From Bacteroidota bacterium (lineage in GTDB: Bacteria; Bacteroidota; Bacteroidia; Bacteroidales; ML635J-15): a DNA stretch of 64,000 nt. The DNA is taken from positions 1-64,000 of the forward strand of contig JAKQEK010000328.1 of assembly GCA_029558535.1 (NCBI GenBank), read 5' to 3'. The position numbers and the translations under genes were made by a program. Shown here piece after piece: positions 37,026-47,712 of the stretch (position 1 is the first letter of the stretch; the number at the start of each line of letters is the position of its first letter). The notes beneath the pieces were generated by a model. It worked only from the letters and a program-made list of their open reading frames with translations, did not search any database and had not been told where the DNA came from.

Positions 37026-40000
37026 TGAAACGCATTAATTTACATATCCTATTTCTTTTACTGTTCACCAGTTGTTATTACATAGGAGTGGCTCAAACAA
37101 ATAATTTGAGTAAGGATTTTAATTCCCCAACAGTAATTGATTACAGTATCGGCGATTATTATTACAGTTTGAATGTATCCGCAGGAGAAAGTACTCCACT
37201 TTCATTTCCTGCATGTACAAGGTTATACCAGCCTAATAATAGTTTTTATACATTCACAGCAAATAACAGCGGTAGTTTTTGTTTAGAACATGATTTTCGT
37301 GATTCAATTAACGGTGGTATAAGTCTTTTTACTATAACTAATAACCAAATTAATGAAGTTTATTATACATATTTTAATACAAATCTACTTAAAGTCAATT
37401 ATTCAGATATAAATCTGGCAGGACAAGAAATTATAGCACAGATTTGGTTTGAAAACCCTGAATTTGAAGCTTTAACACATTTAAAATTAAAGCAATACGA
37501 ATCTTCAAATAATGCAAAAGTCCCTGCTATTGATATTGTACATTATACTCCCGAACAACTAGTTACCAATGTTCTATTTTCAGGCTGTTTGCAAGCGACT
37601 AATGTAATATACAAGGGAAGCCTTCAAAGTATTGGTTATTTTAGTAATGGCATACCCGGGCTTGATTTCGCGGAAGGAATTATTTTATCTTCAGGGAAAG
37701 CCTTAGATGCTGCGGGGCCTAACAATACCGGTTCAAAAAGCAGTGGAATGGGAACTTTAGGGGACGCTAATCTTACTGCTATGGCAGGCATGATTACATT
37801 TGATGCTGCTGTGCTGGAATTTGATTTTCAGCCAACCGGAGACACTATTTACATGGAATATGTTTTTGCTTCTGAGGAATATTCCGAATTTATCGGAGGT
37901 GCTTATAATGATGTTTTTGGTTTCTTTGTAAGCGGTGGTCCCGAAGGTTATTCCAGTGTTAATATTGCAAAAGTACCCGGTGTTGATATCCCCGTCTGTG
38001 TTAATAATGTTAATTCTACAACAAATTCAGAATATTTTGTAAACAATATTGGAGGTGTTGACATTCAATATGATGGAATGACGGTTACTTTAACAGCAAA
38101 ACTTGCCGTAACCCAATGCGGAAATTATCACATGAAAATTGCAGTTGCTGACGTAGGTGATAATTCTTATGATACAGGAGTATTTTTAAAAGCCGGAAGT
38201 TTTGTTGCTGAATCTGATGTTGTGATGCATAATTATAGCGATTGGAATTTGGGTAATGAAATTTATGAAGGTTGCACTAATCAACTGGTATTTGTACGTA
38301 CAAACACTACAGATTTGAGTAATCCCATGCCTGTATATATTTCAATCGGCGGAACAGCAACTAACGGCACTGATTATTCTTATTTACATTATACCTATAC
38401 AATTCCTGCAGGACAGCCGTCAATAACTATTCCTATTGAAGCATTTGCTGATGGTGTAACCGAAGGTCCTGAAACCTTGATTATTACTTTACATAATACC
38501 TGTCCTTGTTCAACAGAAACAATTTCGATTACTCTAACAATTTTGGACGAAATTATTTTTTCGCCTACAATTACTGCCAGCACTCCAATTTGTGAGGGAG
38601 AATCTGTAACTTTGGGAATATATTATTCGCCACAACCAGATACTGTATATGTCGTTTGGAGCAATGGAGTAACAGGGCCCTCTGAAATTACTGTACAGCC
38701 TTCAACTACCACTACTTATACCGCAATGGTACATTACCCGTGTGATAGCGTAGAACTTTCGACAACAGTAACCGTTTATCCTATGCCTGTTGCGACAGCA
38801 TCCAATGATGGTCCGTATTGTGTAGGAGATCCTATACATTTATTTTCTTCAGGAGGTTTAACTTACCGTTGGCGAGGACCCAATTTTTATATGGCCTTTA
38901 GTCAGAATCCAACAATAAATAATGCTCAACTTATTAATGCAGGGACATATCAGGTAACCGTTACAGGATTAAATGGTTGTAAATCAATTGCAAGTACTTA
39001 TGTGCAAGTTTTTCCGATGCCTGATTTTGAGCTAAATGCACCTACCCCGGTTTGTTCAGGTGATCCAATAACTTTCGACATAGATACATTCCCTGATTAT
39101 TATTACTGGGGACCAAATAACTGGACAAGTGTTGACAGTTTCCCTACAATTCCGGATGCTGATGAAATTCATGAAGGTTGGTATCATGTAATTATTACTG
39201 ATGAAAATTTTTGTCGTGCAACAGATTCTATTTTTATTGAAGTAAACCCGTCTCCTACAGCTACAGCATGGTCAAATTCGCCTATTTGTGAGGGTGAAAC
39301 GATTCTGTTGTTTTCGGATGGAGGTCCGACATATTCGTGGTCGGGTCCGGACGGTTTTACATCAACACAACAAAACCCGACAATTCCAAATGCAACCCCT
39401 GCAAATTCGGGGCCCTATACTATTACAGTAGAAAATATTTATAATTGTATTGATACCGAAACAATTGATTATATTGTTTATCCCACACCTGATGCAAGTT
39501 TTACCAACCCGGGACCATTGTGTATAATAGACCCGAATGTGACTATTGTTGCCGCAACATCAGGGGGAACATGGACTGGTACAGGTATAATAAATGCTTC
39601 CACAGGGCTTTATAGTCCTTCGGGAGCAGGAATAGGAACATGGACTGTTACTCACGACTTAGTTGAAAATGGTTGTTTCGGAACATATTCTGATGATATT
39701 GTTGTAAACGAGTATCTGGATGCATCTATTAATCCTCCTGCTGCTTCATATTGTGCAGACGCAGCTCCTTTTAACCTTACTGCAACAATCAGCGGTGGAG
39801 TTTGGAGCGGCACGGGAATTACTGATCCGAGTAGTGGAATATTTAACCCTTCGACTGCCGGTGCAGGAAATCATTTAATCACTTATACTCTAACCAACGG
39901 AGCGTGCGTGGATGTAAATACTGTTACTGTTGTTGTTGATGCATTGGTTGATGCAACAATCACTCCTGCAGGACCTTTCTGTGAAACAGGACCGGCTGTA

Positions 40001-43000
40001 AACCTCAGTGCTGTTTCTCCGGGCGGGACATGGTCAGGTAATGGAATTACAAACGCTTCAACCGGAACATTTAATCCCGGTACTGCAAATCCGGGTATAT
40101 GGACAATTACTTATAATGTAGTTAACGGACAATGCTCCGATTCTGATACAGAAAATATTACCGTAGATTCATATCCAAATTCAAATTGGACTGCAATAGG
40201 CCCATTTTGCGAAACAGACCCTCCTGTTGCAATACTCCCTGCTTCTGTTGGTGGTACATGGAGTGGAACAGGTGTAAATCCTGTAACGGGTGTATTTTTC
40301 CCTGGCATAGCACAAGGCGGTACTCATAACATTACATATACAATAGTAAACGGAGCTTGTACTTCTGCGACTACCAAGCCTGTTGTTGTTTATGATGATG
40401 TTGATGCCACAATTAGTCCTGCAGGACCATTTTGTGTAAATGACCCGCAGGTTACTTTGGTTGCAGCCGATCCGGGCGGAACATGGAGTGGACAAGGTAT
40501 TGTACCTCCATCAACTGCCGGAACATTCTCACCTGCTGGAGCAACCCCTGGCTCCTGGGTTATTACATATTCAATAGTTAATGGAGAATGCTCCGATTCT
40601 GATACTGAAACTATTCTGGTTTATGACTTTATAAGTGCTGAGTGGAACGCTGCCGGTCCTTTCTGCTCAAGTGACCCTGCTGTAAATCTTGTCCCAATAA
40701 ACCCGGGTGGAACATGGAGCGGAGTTGGAATTATTAATCCAGTTAATGGCACCTTTAATCCGGGTGGAGCAGGTGGGGGTATTCATGATATATGTTATAC
40801 TATTGTCAACGGTGCTTGTACGGATGTAATTTGTAAACCAATAATTGTTTACGATGAAGCAGATGCAACAATAACCAGTCCAGGGCCTTTTTGCGAGGCT
40901 CAAATTCCTGTAATACTTACAGCAGCAGATCCAGGGGGAACCTGGAGTGGTGCTTGGGTTAATCCGTCCACAGGGCAATTCAATCCCCCTGCTCCTGGAA
41001 CTTATGCAATCACTTACTCAATAAATGTGGGAGCATGTTCTGATTCAGATACAAGAAATATTGTTGTTGATTTGTATCCCAATTCTGCAATCACTCCTGC
41101 AGGACCTTTCTGTCAGACAGATCCTCCGGTTAACCTTACAGCAGCAACAGGTGGAGGAACGTGGAGCGGACAGGGAATAACTAATCCTTCTAACGGAACA
41201 TTTAACCCGTTTTTAATTAATGGCGGAAATCCTGTGATTACTTATACATTAGTTAATGGAGCCTGCACATCAATTAGTAACACAGTTATACATGTAGATG
41301 CTTTGGTTGATGCAACCATAACACCCGACGGTCCATTTTGCGAATTTGATCCTGCAGTCTTTCTTCATGCAGTAAGCCAGGGTGGAACATGGAGCGGAGT
41401 TGGCGTAGCAGGAAACATGTTTGATCCATTTGTTGCAGGACTAGGTCCTCACACTATTGGATACGTTGTCATTAATGGTTTATGTAACGACTCTGATACG
41501 GAATTATTCATGGTGTATGAGAATGCTGATGCCACCATTAATGGCCCTGTTGGTCCTTTCTGTTCAAATGATCCAGCGGTTATTCTTACAGCAGCGACTG
41601 CAGGTGGAACATGGAGCGGTCCGGGTGTAAATCCTGCTACAGGTCTATTTACTCCATCTACAGCAGGTCCCGGAAATCATATTATAACTTATCAGGTTAC
41701 AATTGGAACTTGCAATGATGTAGATAATATTATTATTCACGTTGATGCGGCTGTTAATGCAACAATAACTCCTGCTGGACCATTCTGTTTGTATGATCCT
41801 CAGGTTAACCTATCAGCAGTTTCACCGGGAGGTTATTGGGAGGGCCCCGGTATTATCCAACATCAATTCGGCACTTTTAATCCCACAGCAGCAACAGTAG
41901 GAGTACACAATATTACATATTTTGTTCAAAATGGAGTTTGTTCTGATATTGATGATATAGATATAATCGTAAATGATGCTCCTAATGGTACTATTAATGA
42001 TCCGGGAGATTTTTGTGCCAATGATCCTGCTGTTACTTTAACTGCAGCTACTCCGGGTGGGACATGGTCGGGGACAGGGATTACAGATCCAAATCTGGGT
42101 ATTTTTAATCCTTTATTTGCAAATGCAGGCGAAAATAACGTTTGTTATTCTATAAGCAATGGCCCTTGTACTACAGTTCAATGTATTTCAATATACGTTT
42201 ATGATGATGTTGCAGATGCTACAATTACCAGTGTAGGACCATATTGTGTCAGTGATGGCGCGATTACACTTACAGCAGTTACACCCGGTGGAACATGGTC
42301 GGGAGATGGCGTTATCGGGGATTTGTTTTATCCTTCTATTTTACCCCCAGGAAATTACATAATAACTTATAATGTAGGAAACTTAGCTTGTGCAGATTCC
42401 GATTCAGAGATAATACATGTTGACGACACCTTAAGTGCTATTATAAATCCTGCAGGACCGTTCTGCGAATCAGACGCAGCGGTTTTAATGACAGCTGCAA
42501 ATGTTGGCGGAGTTTGGTCGGGACCTGGGATTACCCCAGCAGGAACTTTTACCCCTTCAATTGCCGGTGGTGGGGATCATGTAATAACATATACAATTTC
42601 TCAGGGTGCCTGTACCAATGTTGATGATTTTACTGTTCATGTAGATTCGGAAGTAGATGCAACAATAACTGCTGCAGGACCATTCTGTAATACAGGTCTT
42701 ATACAGACATTAACAGCAGTAAGTCCGGGCGGAACCTGGAGTGGACCGGGCATTGTTGATCCTGTGGTAGGATATTTCCATCCCGGAAACGCAGGAGGAG
42801 GAAATCATAATATCTGTTATACAGTAACTAACGGATTATGCTCTGACAGCGATTGTAGAATTGTACATGTAGATGTTTACCCGAATACAACAATAACTCC
42901 TGCAGGACCTTTCTGCGTTAATGATCCCGAACTTGATTTAACTGCTGCAACACCGGGCGGGACATGGAGTGGACCTGGTATTATTTATCCTAGTGTTGGG

Positions 43001-46000
43001 ACATTTGATCCGGGCACTGCATTAGCGGGAAATCATACTATTACTTACCAATTAATTGTTGGTGCATGTACAAGCACTTCAACAACCAGCATACATGTTG
43101 ACGGGGTATTTGATGCTACTATTAGCCCGGCAGGACCTTTCTGCGAGAACGAAGACACTTTGGTACTTACTGCTGCAACACCCGGAGGCGTTTGGTCAGG
43201 ACCCGGTATTGTATTTAATATTTATGATGGAATTTTCCATCCAGGACAAGCCGGAATAGGTGATGTAGTAATTGGATACACAACAGTAAACGGAGAATGC
43301 GGTGATTACGCCGAAATTACAATTCATATTGATGAATATTTTGACGCAACTATAACACCTGCGGGTCCATTCTGTCAGAATGAAGCTGATTTGTTTTTAA
43401 CGGCAGTTGATCCGGGAGGAATTTGGAGCGGATACGGTATTAGCGACCCGTGGAATGGAAAATTTAGCCCCTCTCTAGCCGGAGAAGGTATCCACATTAT
43501 TACTAACATTATTACTAATGGCGCTTGTACTTCAACCGATACCGAAACAATTCAGGTAGATTCTTTAATTGCTCTACAAATAACTCCTGCAGGACCTTTC
43601 TGTGAAAATCATGCGGAAGTTACCCTTGTTGCAAATCATCCAAATGTAATTTGGGATGGACAGGGTATAACAAATGCCACACTTGGGATATTTACTCCCA
43701 TTGTTGCAGGGCCCGGAGATCATTTTATTGACATAGAATTAACAAATGGAGTTTGTACCTCAACAGATACTGAAATAATTCATGTAGATGCATTCCCAGA
43801 TACTATGTTAGATCCGGTAGGTCCGTTTTGTGAAAACGATGCTGCAGTTGATTTAGTAGAGCCAAGCCCGGGAGGTATCTGGAGTGGCCCGGGAATTACC
43901 GCACCAATGCTTGGAACCTTTGATCCGTTTTTTGCTCAAGAAGGTACTCATAACATTTGTTATACTATAATAAATGGAGAATGTACATCTTTTGACTGCA
44001 TTGATATTGAGGTACATGACGGAGTAGATGCAACAATTACATCTGTTGGTCCATTCTGCTATGGAGTAGATCCCTCTTTATTTTTAACTGCATCTACTCC
44101 GGGTGGAACCTGGTCGGGTCCGGGGATTATCAATGCTGTAACAGGGTTGTTTAATCCAAACATAGCCAATGTTGGAAGTCATATTATTTGCTATTCTGTA
44201 TTAAATGGCTTGTGTTCGGATAATGACTGTATTACAATTGTTGTTGAATCAAGCCCTGATGCTACAATATTAACTACTGGTCCATTCTGCGAAATGGACG
44301 GAAATCAAATATTTACAGCAGCCACACCAGGAGGTGTCTGGAGCGGTCCGGGCATAGGTCTGGACGGCAATTTTAACCCATACGTAGCAACTCCAGGCAC
44401 ACATACTTTTGATTATACTGTTAGTGTTGGCTCCTGTACTTCAACAGATCAGGTAACTATAGTGGTTGATGAGTTTTTCGATGCAGAAATAACAAGCTTA
44501 GGCCCATTCTGTATTTATGATAATCCAACACAACTTACCTCATTAAGTTCGGGAGGAATCTGGACGGGAACAGCAATAACTTACGGCGGACTTTTCAGCC
44601 CCGGTTCTGCAGGCATTGGAAATTGGCCAATAACACATTGTATTACTAACGGTTCATGTTCCGATTGTGACACAAAGATTATCAGCGTTTTCCAAAACCC
44701 GGACGCAACTATTACAGACGTAGCAAACATTTGTATCAGCACAGATGATTTTAATCTTATGGCAGCAACACCGGGTGGAATATGGAGTGGTAACGGAATT
44801 ACAGATACTGTTGCCGGAACATTTTCACCACAATCAGCAGGTCCCGGACCACATGTCATTACATATACGCTTAATATTAACGGCTGCAATGGTATTGATG
44901 AAACAACAATTACTGTTTATCCTTTGCCTGTAGTTACAATATCAAATTTAGAAACAGACTATTGTATTAATGAACCTTATGTTTATTTAACTGTTTCGCC
45001 GGGTGGTGGATTTTTAACAGGACATGGCATTAGCGGAACAATATTTAACCCTGCTGTTGCCGGTGTGGGTAATCATACAATAGTTTATACTTATTCGGAT
45101 ATACATTCTTGTACAGATAGTGCTGTTATAAATGTTGCAGTTCATGATCTGCCAAATGTCAGCATTTCCGGAATAGACCAATATTACTGTCGTTACGACG
45201 GAATTGTCAACCCTGTTATGCTGCCCGTTGGTGGTGTATTTGAAGGTGCCGGAACAAGCGGAGTATCTTTCTATCCACAGAATGCAGGAACAGGAACATG
45301 GGAACTTTTCTATCATTTTACAGATGTTTACAACTGTACTGACACCGCATACTTTACTACAACTGTGTTGACAAAAACAAATCCTAACTTCAATGTAGTA
45401 CAACCATCTTGTTTTGGTTATTCGGATGGTAGCATTTCGTCTCCTACTACCGGAGGATTACCACCTTACTATTATCATTGGAATACAACTCCACCGGCAG
45501 TTACTCCTAATATTACAAACATATCTGTGGGCTGGTATTATCTTACTACAACTGATCACAATGATTGTATTAGTGTTGACAGCATCGAAGTCACACAACC
45601 AACACCTGTAGCTGTTCAAATAACAGAAAGTACCGCTGCAAGTTGTCACGGATTTAGTAATGGGTCGGCTGTTGCTCAAGCCTCAGGCGGCACACCAAAT
45701 TACACATATTTATGGAGTAATCCTGCAGGAACGACATACGATCACGTATATGACCTCTCTGCCGGCCCATATACGGTAACTGCATACGATAGTCATAATT
45801 GCTCGGCAACAGCTTCTGTTGTAATCACAGAACCAGACACAATAAGTTTGGATTTTGTAAATTTAATAAATCCTAACTGCTATTCATATTGCGACGGAAC
45901 GGTTTCCGTTATTGCTCACGGTGGAACTCCTAACTATACTTATCAGTGGAATGATCCTGACGAAACTACCGAGCCTGTTGTCTCAAATTTATGTGATGGA

Positions 46001-47485
46001 GTATATAGAGTTACTGTAACAGACTCACATGGCTGTATTTTTATGGATGAAGTTGGAATGGTTGAACCCGATTCAATTTACTTCACGGCACTTATAAACC
46101 CTGTTATCTGTGCCAATCAGCTAGGGTCAGCAATAATAACAGTGTATGGAGGAACCTATCCATATTTTTATGAGTGGTCAACAGGAGAAGGAGGCCCGGG
46201 AATAGGCAATAAACCGGCAGGAATATACTGTGTTACAATTACAGATTCTCATAATTGTACATACGTGAATTGCATAGAAATTGGTACAATCGGAGACATT
46301 CACTCTGCGTTTACTCAAACTCAGGACAACCTCTGTTTTAAGGACGAAATTGCAGATATAGAAGCTTTTTCTGTTAACGGCGCAATCCCAATGGAATTCG
46401 AATGGTCTAATGGACCTACTACTTCTCAAAATAATAATCTGCCGGCTGGTTGGTACATTGTTACAATAACAGACAGCTGGGGATGTATTAAAGTGGATTC
46501 GACCTATGTTGACGAACCTGATGAAATACAAATTTCGATATTCTCCGAGAATGTAAAATGTAGAGGAGATCATACCGGAGTTGCAGGAATTACAGTTACA
46601 GGAGGAACTCCCGATTATCATCCTTTATGGCCAAACGGAGAAACGACTTTCTACACTATCACACTACCTGCCGGAACGATTTGGGTAACAGTAACAGATG
46701 ATAACGGTTGCATTGCAACTATGCCAACACTGATAACTCAACCAAGTGCAGAACTGTCGATTAACCTAAACATTACTCAGGTTAGTTGTTATGGGATTAA
46801 GGATGGCGTTATCAATGCATTTGCTGCAGGAGGGACTCCTTCATATTCATATTTCTGGAGTGTAGGTGGAGAAGTATTTACAGATCCAACTATAAGAAAC
46901 CTTGATGAGGGAGAATATTATCTTACAGTTGTTGATATAAATAACTGTGTCGCAGACACCGTTGTAAGGATAGCAAATCCTGCAATACTTGCAGCATCAT
47001 ATCTTGTTGGTCATCCAAGTTGTTTGGGTAATTATGATGGTTATATTCAGATGGCAACTTCCGGAGGTGTTCCACCATATTCATATTATCTGTTTAATGA
47101 CATTCCTGTTAATCATTTTATTGATTCTCTTTATGAAGGAGATTATTATGTTGTGGTAAGGGATTCGAATAGTTGTGCATTTGTAGCGGGACCAATAACA
47201 CTAGTTGATACGGACATAGACTGTCTAAAATTCCCAGTTGCCTTTAGCCCTAACGGTGATGGATATAATGACGAATGGTATATTGAAAATATTCATTTAT
47301 ATCCAAAATCGGTTGTTCAGATTTACAATCGCTGGGGACAACTGTTGTATGAAAAACGTGGAATTGAAGGATATTGGGACGGAATGTATAAAGGGAAACC
47401 TGTTCCGACCGGCGTATATTTGTACATGATAATACTCAATAATGACGAAGAAACACGAGCGGGAACAGTTACGGTTGTAAGATAG
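37025..47485 (+). CDS. Giant T9SS adhesin (3486 aa) with tandem GPFC domains and SprB repeats
   Basis: The order is: signal peptide (1-23); N-terminal domain; choice-of-anchor-L-like domain (about 186-395, GLDFAEGIILSSG, VFASEEYSEFIGG, NDVFGFFVSG); Calx-beta-like domain (about 420-510, GTATNGTDYSYL, EGPETLIITL); Ig/PKD-like domains (about 515-820); some 26 tandem domains of about 75 aa (823-2785), most starting ATITPAGPFC and containing GGTWSGPGI and an NGxC strand; eight SprB-type repeats (2786-3399, GGTPNYTYxW); and a CHU_C-type sorting domain (3400-3486, FSPNGDGYNDEW, VQIYNRWGQLLYE, PTGVYLYMI). SprB is the gliding adhesin of Flavobacterium. A long rod-like surface adhesin is likely. Translation is coupled to the upstream gene; a strong terminator follows. 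Confidence 0.9.
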   Translation: MKRINLHILFLLLFTSCYYIGVAQTNNLSKDFNSPTVIDYSIGDYYYSLNVSAGESTPLSFPACTRLYQPNNSFYTFTANNSGSFCLEHDFRDSINGGISLFTITNNQINEVYYTYFNTNLLKVNYSDINLAGQEIIAQIWFENPEFEALTHLKLKQYESSNNAKVPAIDIVHYTPEQLVTNVLFSGCLQATNVIYKGSLQSIGYFSNGIPGLDFAEGIILSSGKALDAAGPNNTGSKSSGMGTLGDANLTAMAGMITFDAAVLEFDFQPTGDTIYMEYVFASEEYSEFIGGAYNDVFGFFVSGGPEGYSSVNIAKVPGVDIPVCVNNVNSTTNSEYFVNNIGGVDIQYDGMTVTLTAKLAVTQCGNYHMKIAVADVGDNSYDTGVFLKAGSFVAESDVVMHNYSDWNLGNEIYEGCTNQLVFVRTNTTDLSNPMPVYISIGGTATNGTDYSYLHYTYTIPAGQPSITIPIEAFADGVTEGPETLIITLHNTCPCSTETISITLTILDEIIFSPTITASTPICEGESVTLGIYYSPQPDTVYVVWSNGVTGPSEITVQPSTTTTYTAMVHYPCDSVELSTTVTVYPMPVATASNDGPYCVGDPIHLFSSGGLTYRWRGPNFYMAFSQNPTINNAQLINAGTYQVTVTGLNGCKSIASTYVQVFPMPDFELNAPTPVCSGDPITFDIDTFPDYYYWGPNNWTSVDSFPTIPDADEIHEGWYHVIITDENFCRATDSIFIEVNPSPTATAWSNSPICEGETILLFSDGGPTYSWSGPDGFTSTQQNPTIPNATPANSGPYTITVENIYNCIDTETIDYIVYPTPDASFTNPGPLCIIDPNVTIVAATSGGTWTGTGIINASTGLYSPSGAGIGTWTVTHDLVENGCFGTYSDDIVVNEYLDASINPPAASYCADAAPFNLTATISGGVWSGTGITDPSSGIFNPSTAGAGNHLITYTLTNGACVDVNTVTVVVDALVDATITPAGPFCETGPAVNLSAVSPGGTWSGNGITNASTGTFNPGTANPGIWTITYNVVNGQCSDSDTENITVDSYPNSNWTAIGPFCETDPPVAILPASVGGTWSGTGVNPVTGVFFPGIAQGGTHNITYTIVNGACTSATTKPVVVYDDVDATISPAGPFCVNDPQVTLVAADPGGTWSGQGIVPPSTAGTFSPAGATPGSWVITYSIVNGECSDSDTETILVYDFISAEWNAAGPFCSSDPAVNLVPINPGGTWSGVGIINPVNGTFNPGGAGGGIHDICYTIVNGACTDVICKPIIVYDEADATITSPGPFCEAQIPVILTAADPGGTWSGAWVNPSTGQFNPPAPGTYAITYSINVGACSDSDTRNIVVDLYPNSAITPAGPFCQTDPPVNLTAATGGGTWSGQGITNPSNGTFNPFLINGGNPVITYTLVNGACTSISNTVIHVDALVDATITPDGPFCEFDPAVFLHAVSQGGTWSGVGVAGNMFDPFVAGLGPHTIGYVVINGLCNDSDTELFMVYENADATINGPVGPFCSNDPAVILTAATAGGTWSGPGVNPATGLFTPSTAGPGNHIITYQVTIGTCNDVDNIIIHVDAAVNATITPAGPFCLYDPQVNLSAVSPGGYWEGPGIIQHQFGTFNPTAATVGVHNITYFVQNGVCSDIDDIDIIVNDAPNGTINDPGDFCANDPAVTLTAATPGGTWSGTGITDPNLGIFNPLFANAGENNVCYSISNGPCTTVQCISIYVYDDVADATITSVGPYCVSDGAITLTAVTPGGTWSGDGVIGDLFYPSILPPGNYIITYNVGNLACADSDSEIIHVDDTLSAIINPAGPFCESDAAVLMTAANVGGVWSGPGITPAGTFTPSIAGGGDHVITYTISQGACTNVDDFTVHVDSEVDATITAAGPFCNTGLIQTLTAVSPGGTWSGPGIVDPVVGYFHPGNAGGGNHNICYTVTNGLCSDSDCRIVHVDVYPNTTITPAGPFCVNDPELDLTAATPGGTWSGPGIIYPSVGTFDPGTALAGNHTITYQLIVGACTSTSTTSIHVDGVFDATISPAGPFCENEDTLVLTAATPGGVWSGPGIVFNIYDGIFHPGQAGIGDVVIGYTTVNGECGDYAEITIHIDEYFDATITPAGPFCQNEADLFLTAVDPGGIWSGYGISDPWNGKFSPSLAGEGIHIITNIITNGACTSTDTETIQVDSLIALQITPAGPFCENHAEVTLVANHPNVIWDGQGITNATLGIFTPIVAGPGDHFIDIELTNGVCTSTDTEIIHVDAFPDTMLDPVGPFCENDAAVDLVEPSPGGIWSGPGITAPMLGTFDPFFAQEGTHNICYTIINGECTSFDCIDIEVHDGVDATITSVGPFCYGVDPSLFLTASTPGGTWSGPGIINAVTGLFNPNIANVGSHIICYSVLNGLCSDNDCITIVVESSPDATILTTGPFCEMDGNQIFTAATPGGVWSGPGIGLDGNFNPYVATPGTHTFDYTVSVGSCTSTDQVTIVVDEFFDAEITSLGPFCIYDNPTQLTSLSSGGIWTGTAITYGGLFSPGSAGIGNWPITHCITNGSCSDCDTKIISVFQNPDATITDVANICISTDDFNLMAATPGGIWSGNGITDTVAGTFSPQSAGPGPHVITYTLNINGCNGIDETTITVYPLPVVTISNLETDYCINEPYVYLTVSPGGGFLTGHGISGTIFNPAVAGVGNHTIVYTYSDIHSCTDSAVINVAVHDLPNVSISGIDQYYCRYDGIVNPVMLPVGGVFEGAGTSGVSFYPQNAGTGTWELFYHFTDVYNCTDTAYFTTTVLTKTNPNFNVVQPSCFGYSDGSISSPTTGGLPPYYYHWNTTPPAVTPNITNISVGWYYLTTTDHNDCISVDSIEVTQPTPVAVQITESTAASCHGFSNGSAVAQASGGTPNYTYLWSNPAGTTYDHVYDLSAGPYTVTAYDSHNCSATASVVITEPDTISLDFVNLINPNCYSYCDGTVSVIAHGGTPNYTYQWNDPDETTEPVVSNLCDGVYRVTVTDSHGCIFMDEVGMVEPDSIYFTALINPVICANQLGSAIITVYGGTYPYFYEWSTGEGGPGIGNKPAGIYCVTITDSHNCTYVNCIEIGTIGDIHSAFTQTQDNLCFKDEIADIEAFSVNGAIPMEFEWSNGPTTSQNNNLPAGWYIVTITDSWGCIKVDSTYVDEPDEIQISIFSENVKCRGDHTGVAGITVTGGTPDYHPLWPNGETTFYTITLPAGTIWVTVTDDNGCIATMPTLITQPSAELSINLNITQVSCYGIKDGVINAFAAGGTPSYSYFWSVGGEVFTDPTIRNLDEGEYYLTVVDINNCVADTVVRIANPAILAASYLVGHPSCLGNYDGYIQMATSGGVPPYSYYLFNDIPVNHFIDSLYEGDYYVVVRDSNSCAFVAGPITLVDTDIDCLKFPVAFSPNGDGYNDEWYIENIHLYPKSVVQIYNRWGQLLYEKRGIEGYWDGMYKGKPVPTGVYLYMIILNNDEETRAGTVTVVR
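39491..45379 (+). repeat. Tandem array of about 26 coding repeats (GPFC domains, about 226 nt each)
   Basis: Units share the protein pattern DATITPAGPFC, GGTWSGPGI, F-[ND]-P and NGxC. The first 24 are clear and the last two are divergent. Each has one Cys after GPF and one in the NGxC strand, probably a disulfide. Nucleotide copies are well diverged, so the array is old and not easily misassembled. Confidence 0.9.
45380..47221 (+). repeat. Eight SprB-type coding repeats
   Basis: Each unit of about 77 aa carries C-[FYHR]-G, GG-x-P-x-Y-x-Y-x-W and a Y-x-[LV]-T-[VI]-x-D-x-x-x-C strand, as in SprB repeats of gliding-motility adhesins. Confidence 0.85.
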
Positions 47486-47520
47486 TAAAAAAGCCCTGAG
47501 TAAATTCAGGGCTTTTTTAC
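47485..47520. terminator. Strong bidirectional Rho-independent terminator after the giant adhesin
   Basis: A 15-bp perfect stem (47485-47499 with 47506-47520, core GCCCTGA / TCAGGGC) with a 6-nt loop, flanked by an A run on one side and a T run on the other. The stem begins at the last base of the stop codon. Confidence 0.92.
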
Positions 47521-47665
47521 TAAAGGATAAGTTCAGTGCTTTTATTAAATTGAAATCAATTATTTTAAATTGCACTCCAGCGAGGTGTTTATCACGTCTG
47601 AATATTTAAAATAAACACTTTATAATAGCCTAAAAGCCGGTGAAGAAATAATTTCTATACCACAA

Positions 47666-47695
47666 AAAAAGCTCTGAATAAATTCAGAGCTTTTT
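47666..47695. terminator. Strong bidirectional terminator after the PKD/T9SS gene
   Basis: A stem of 13-14 bp (from 47666, core AGCTCTGAAT / ATTCAGAGCT) with a very short loop, flanked by A and T runs. It serves the minus-strand gene at 47713-48690. It closely resembles the hairpin at 47485-47520, with paired (compensatory) changes in the stem. Confidence 0.88.
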
Positions 47696-47712
47696 ATATC
47701 TTTATAAATCAA

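Noticed and set aside
40181-40978. Cys-rich minus-strand frames inside the giant adhesin (also near 45014, 45458 and 46178)
   Set aside because: They mirror the codon periodicity of the repeat array on the other strand and match no family.
39491-45379. Regular repeats of about 226 nt that could suggest a CRISPR array or satellite DNA
   Set aside because: The repeats are diverged at DNA level, keep one open frame of 3486 codons and encode a conserved protein domain.
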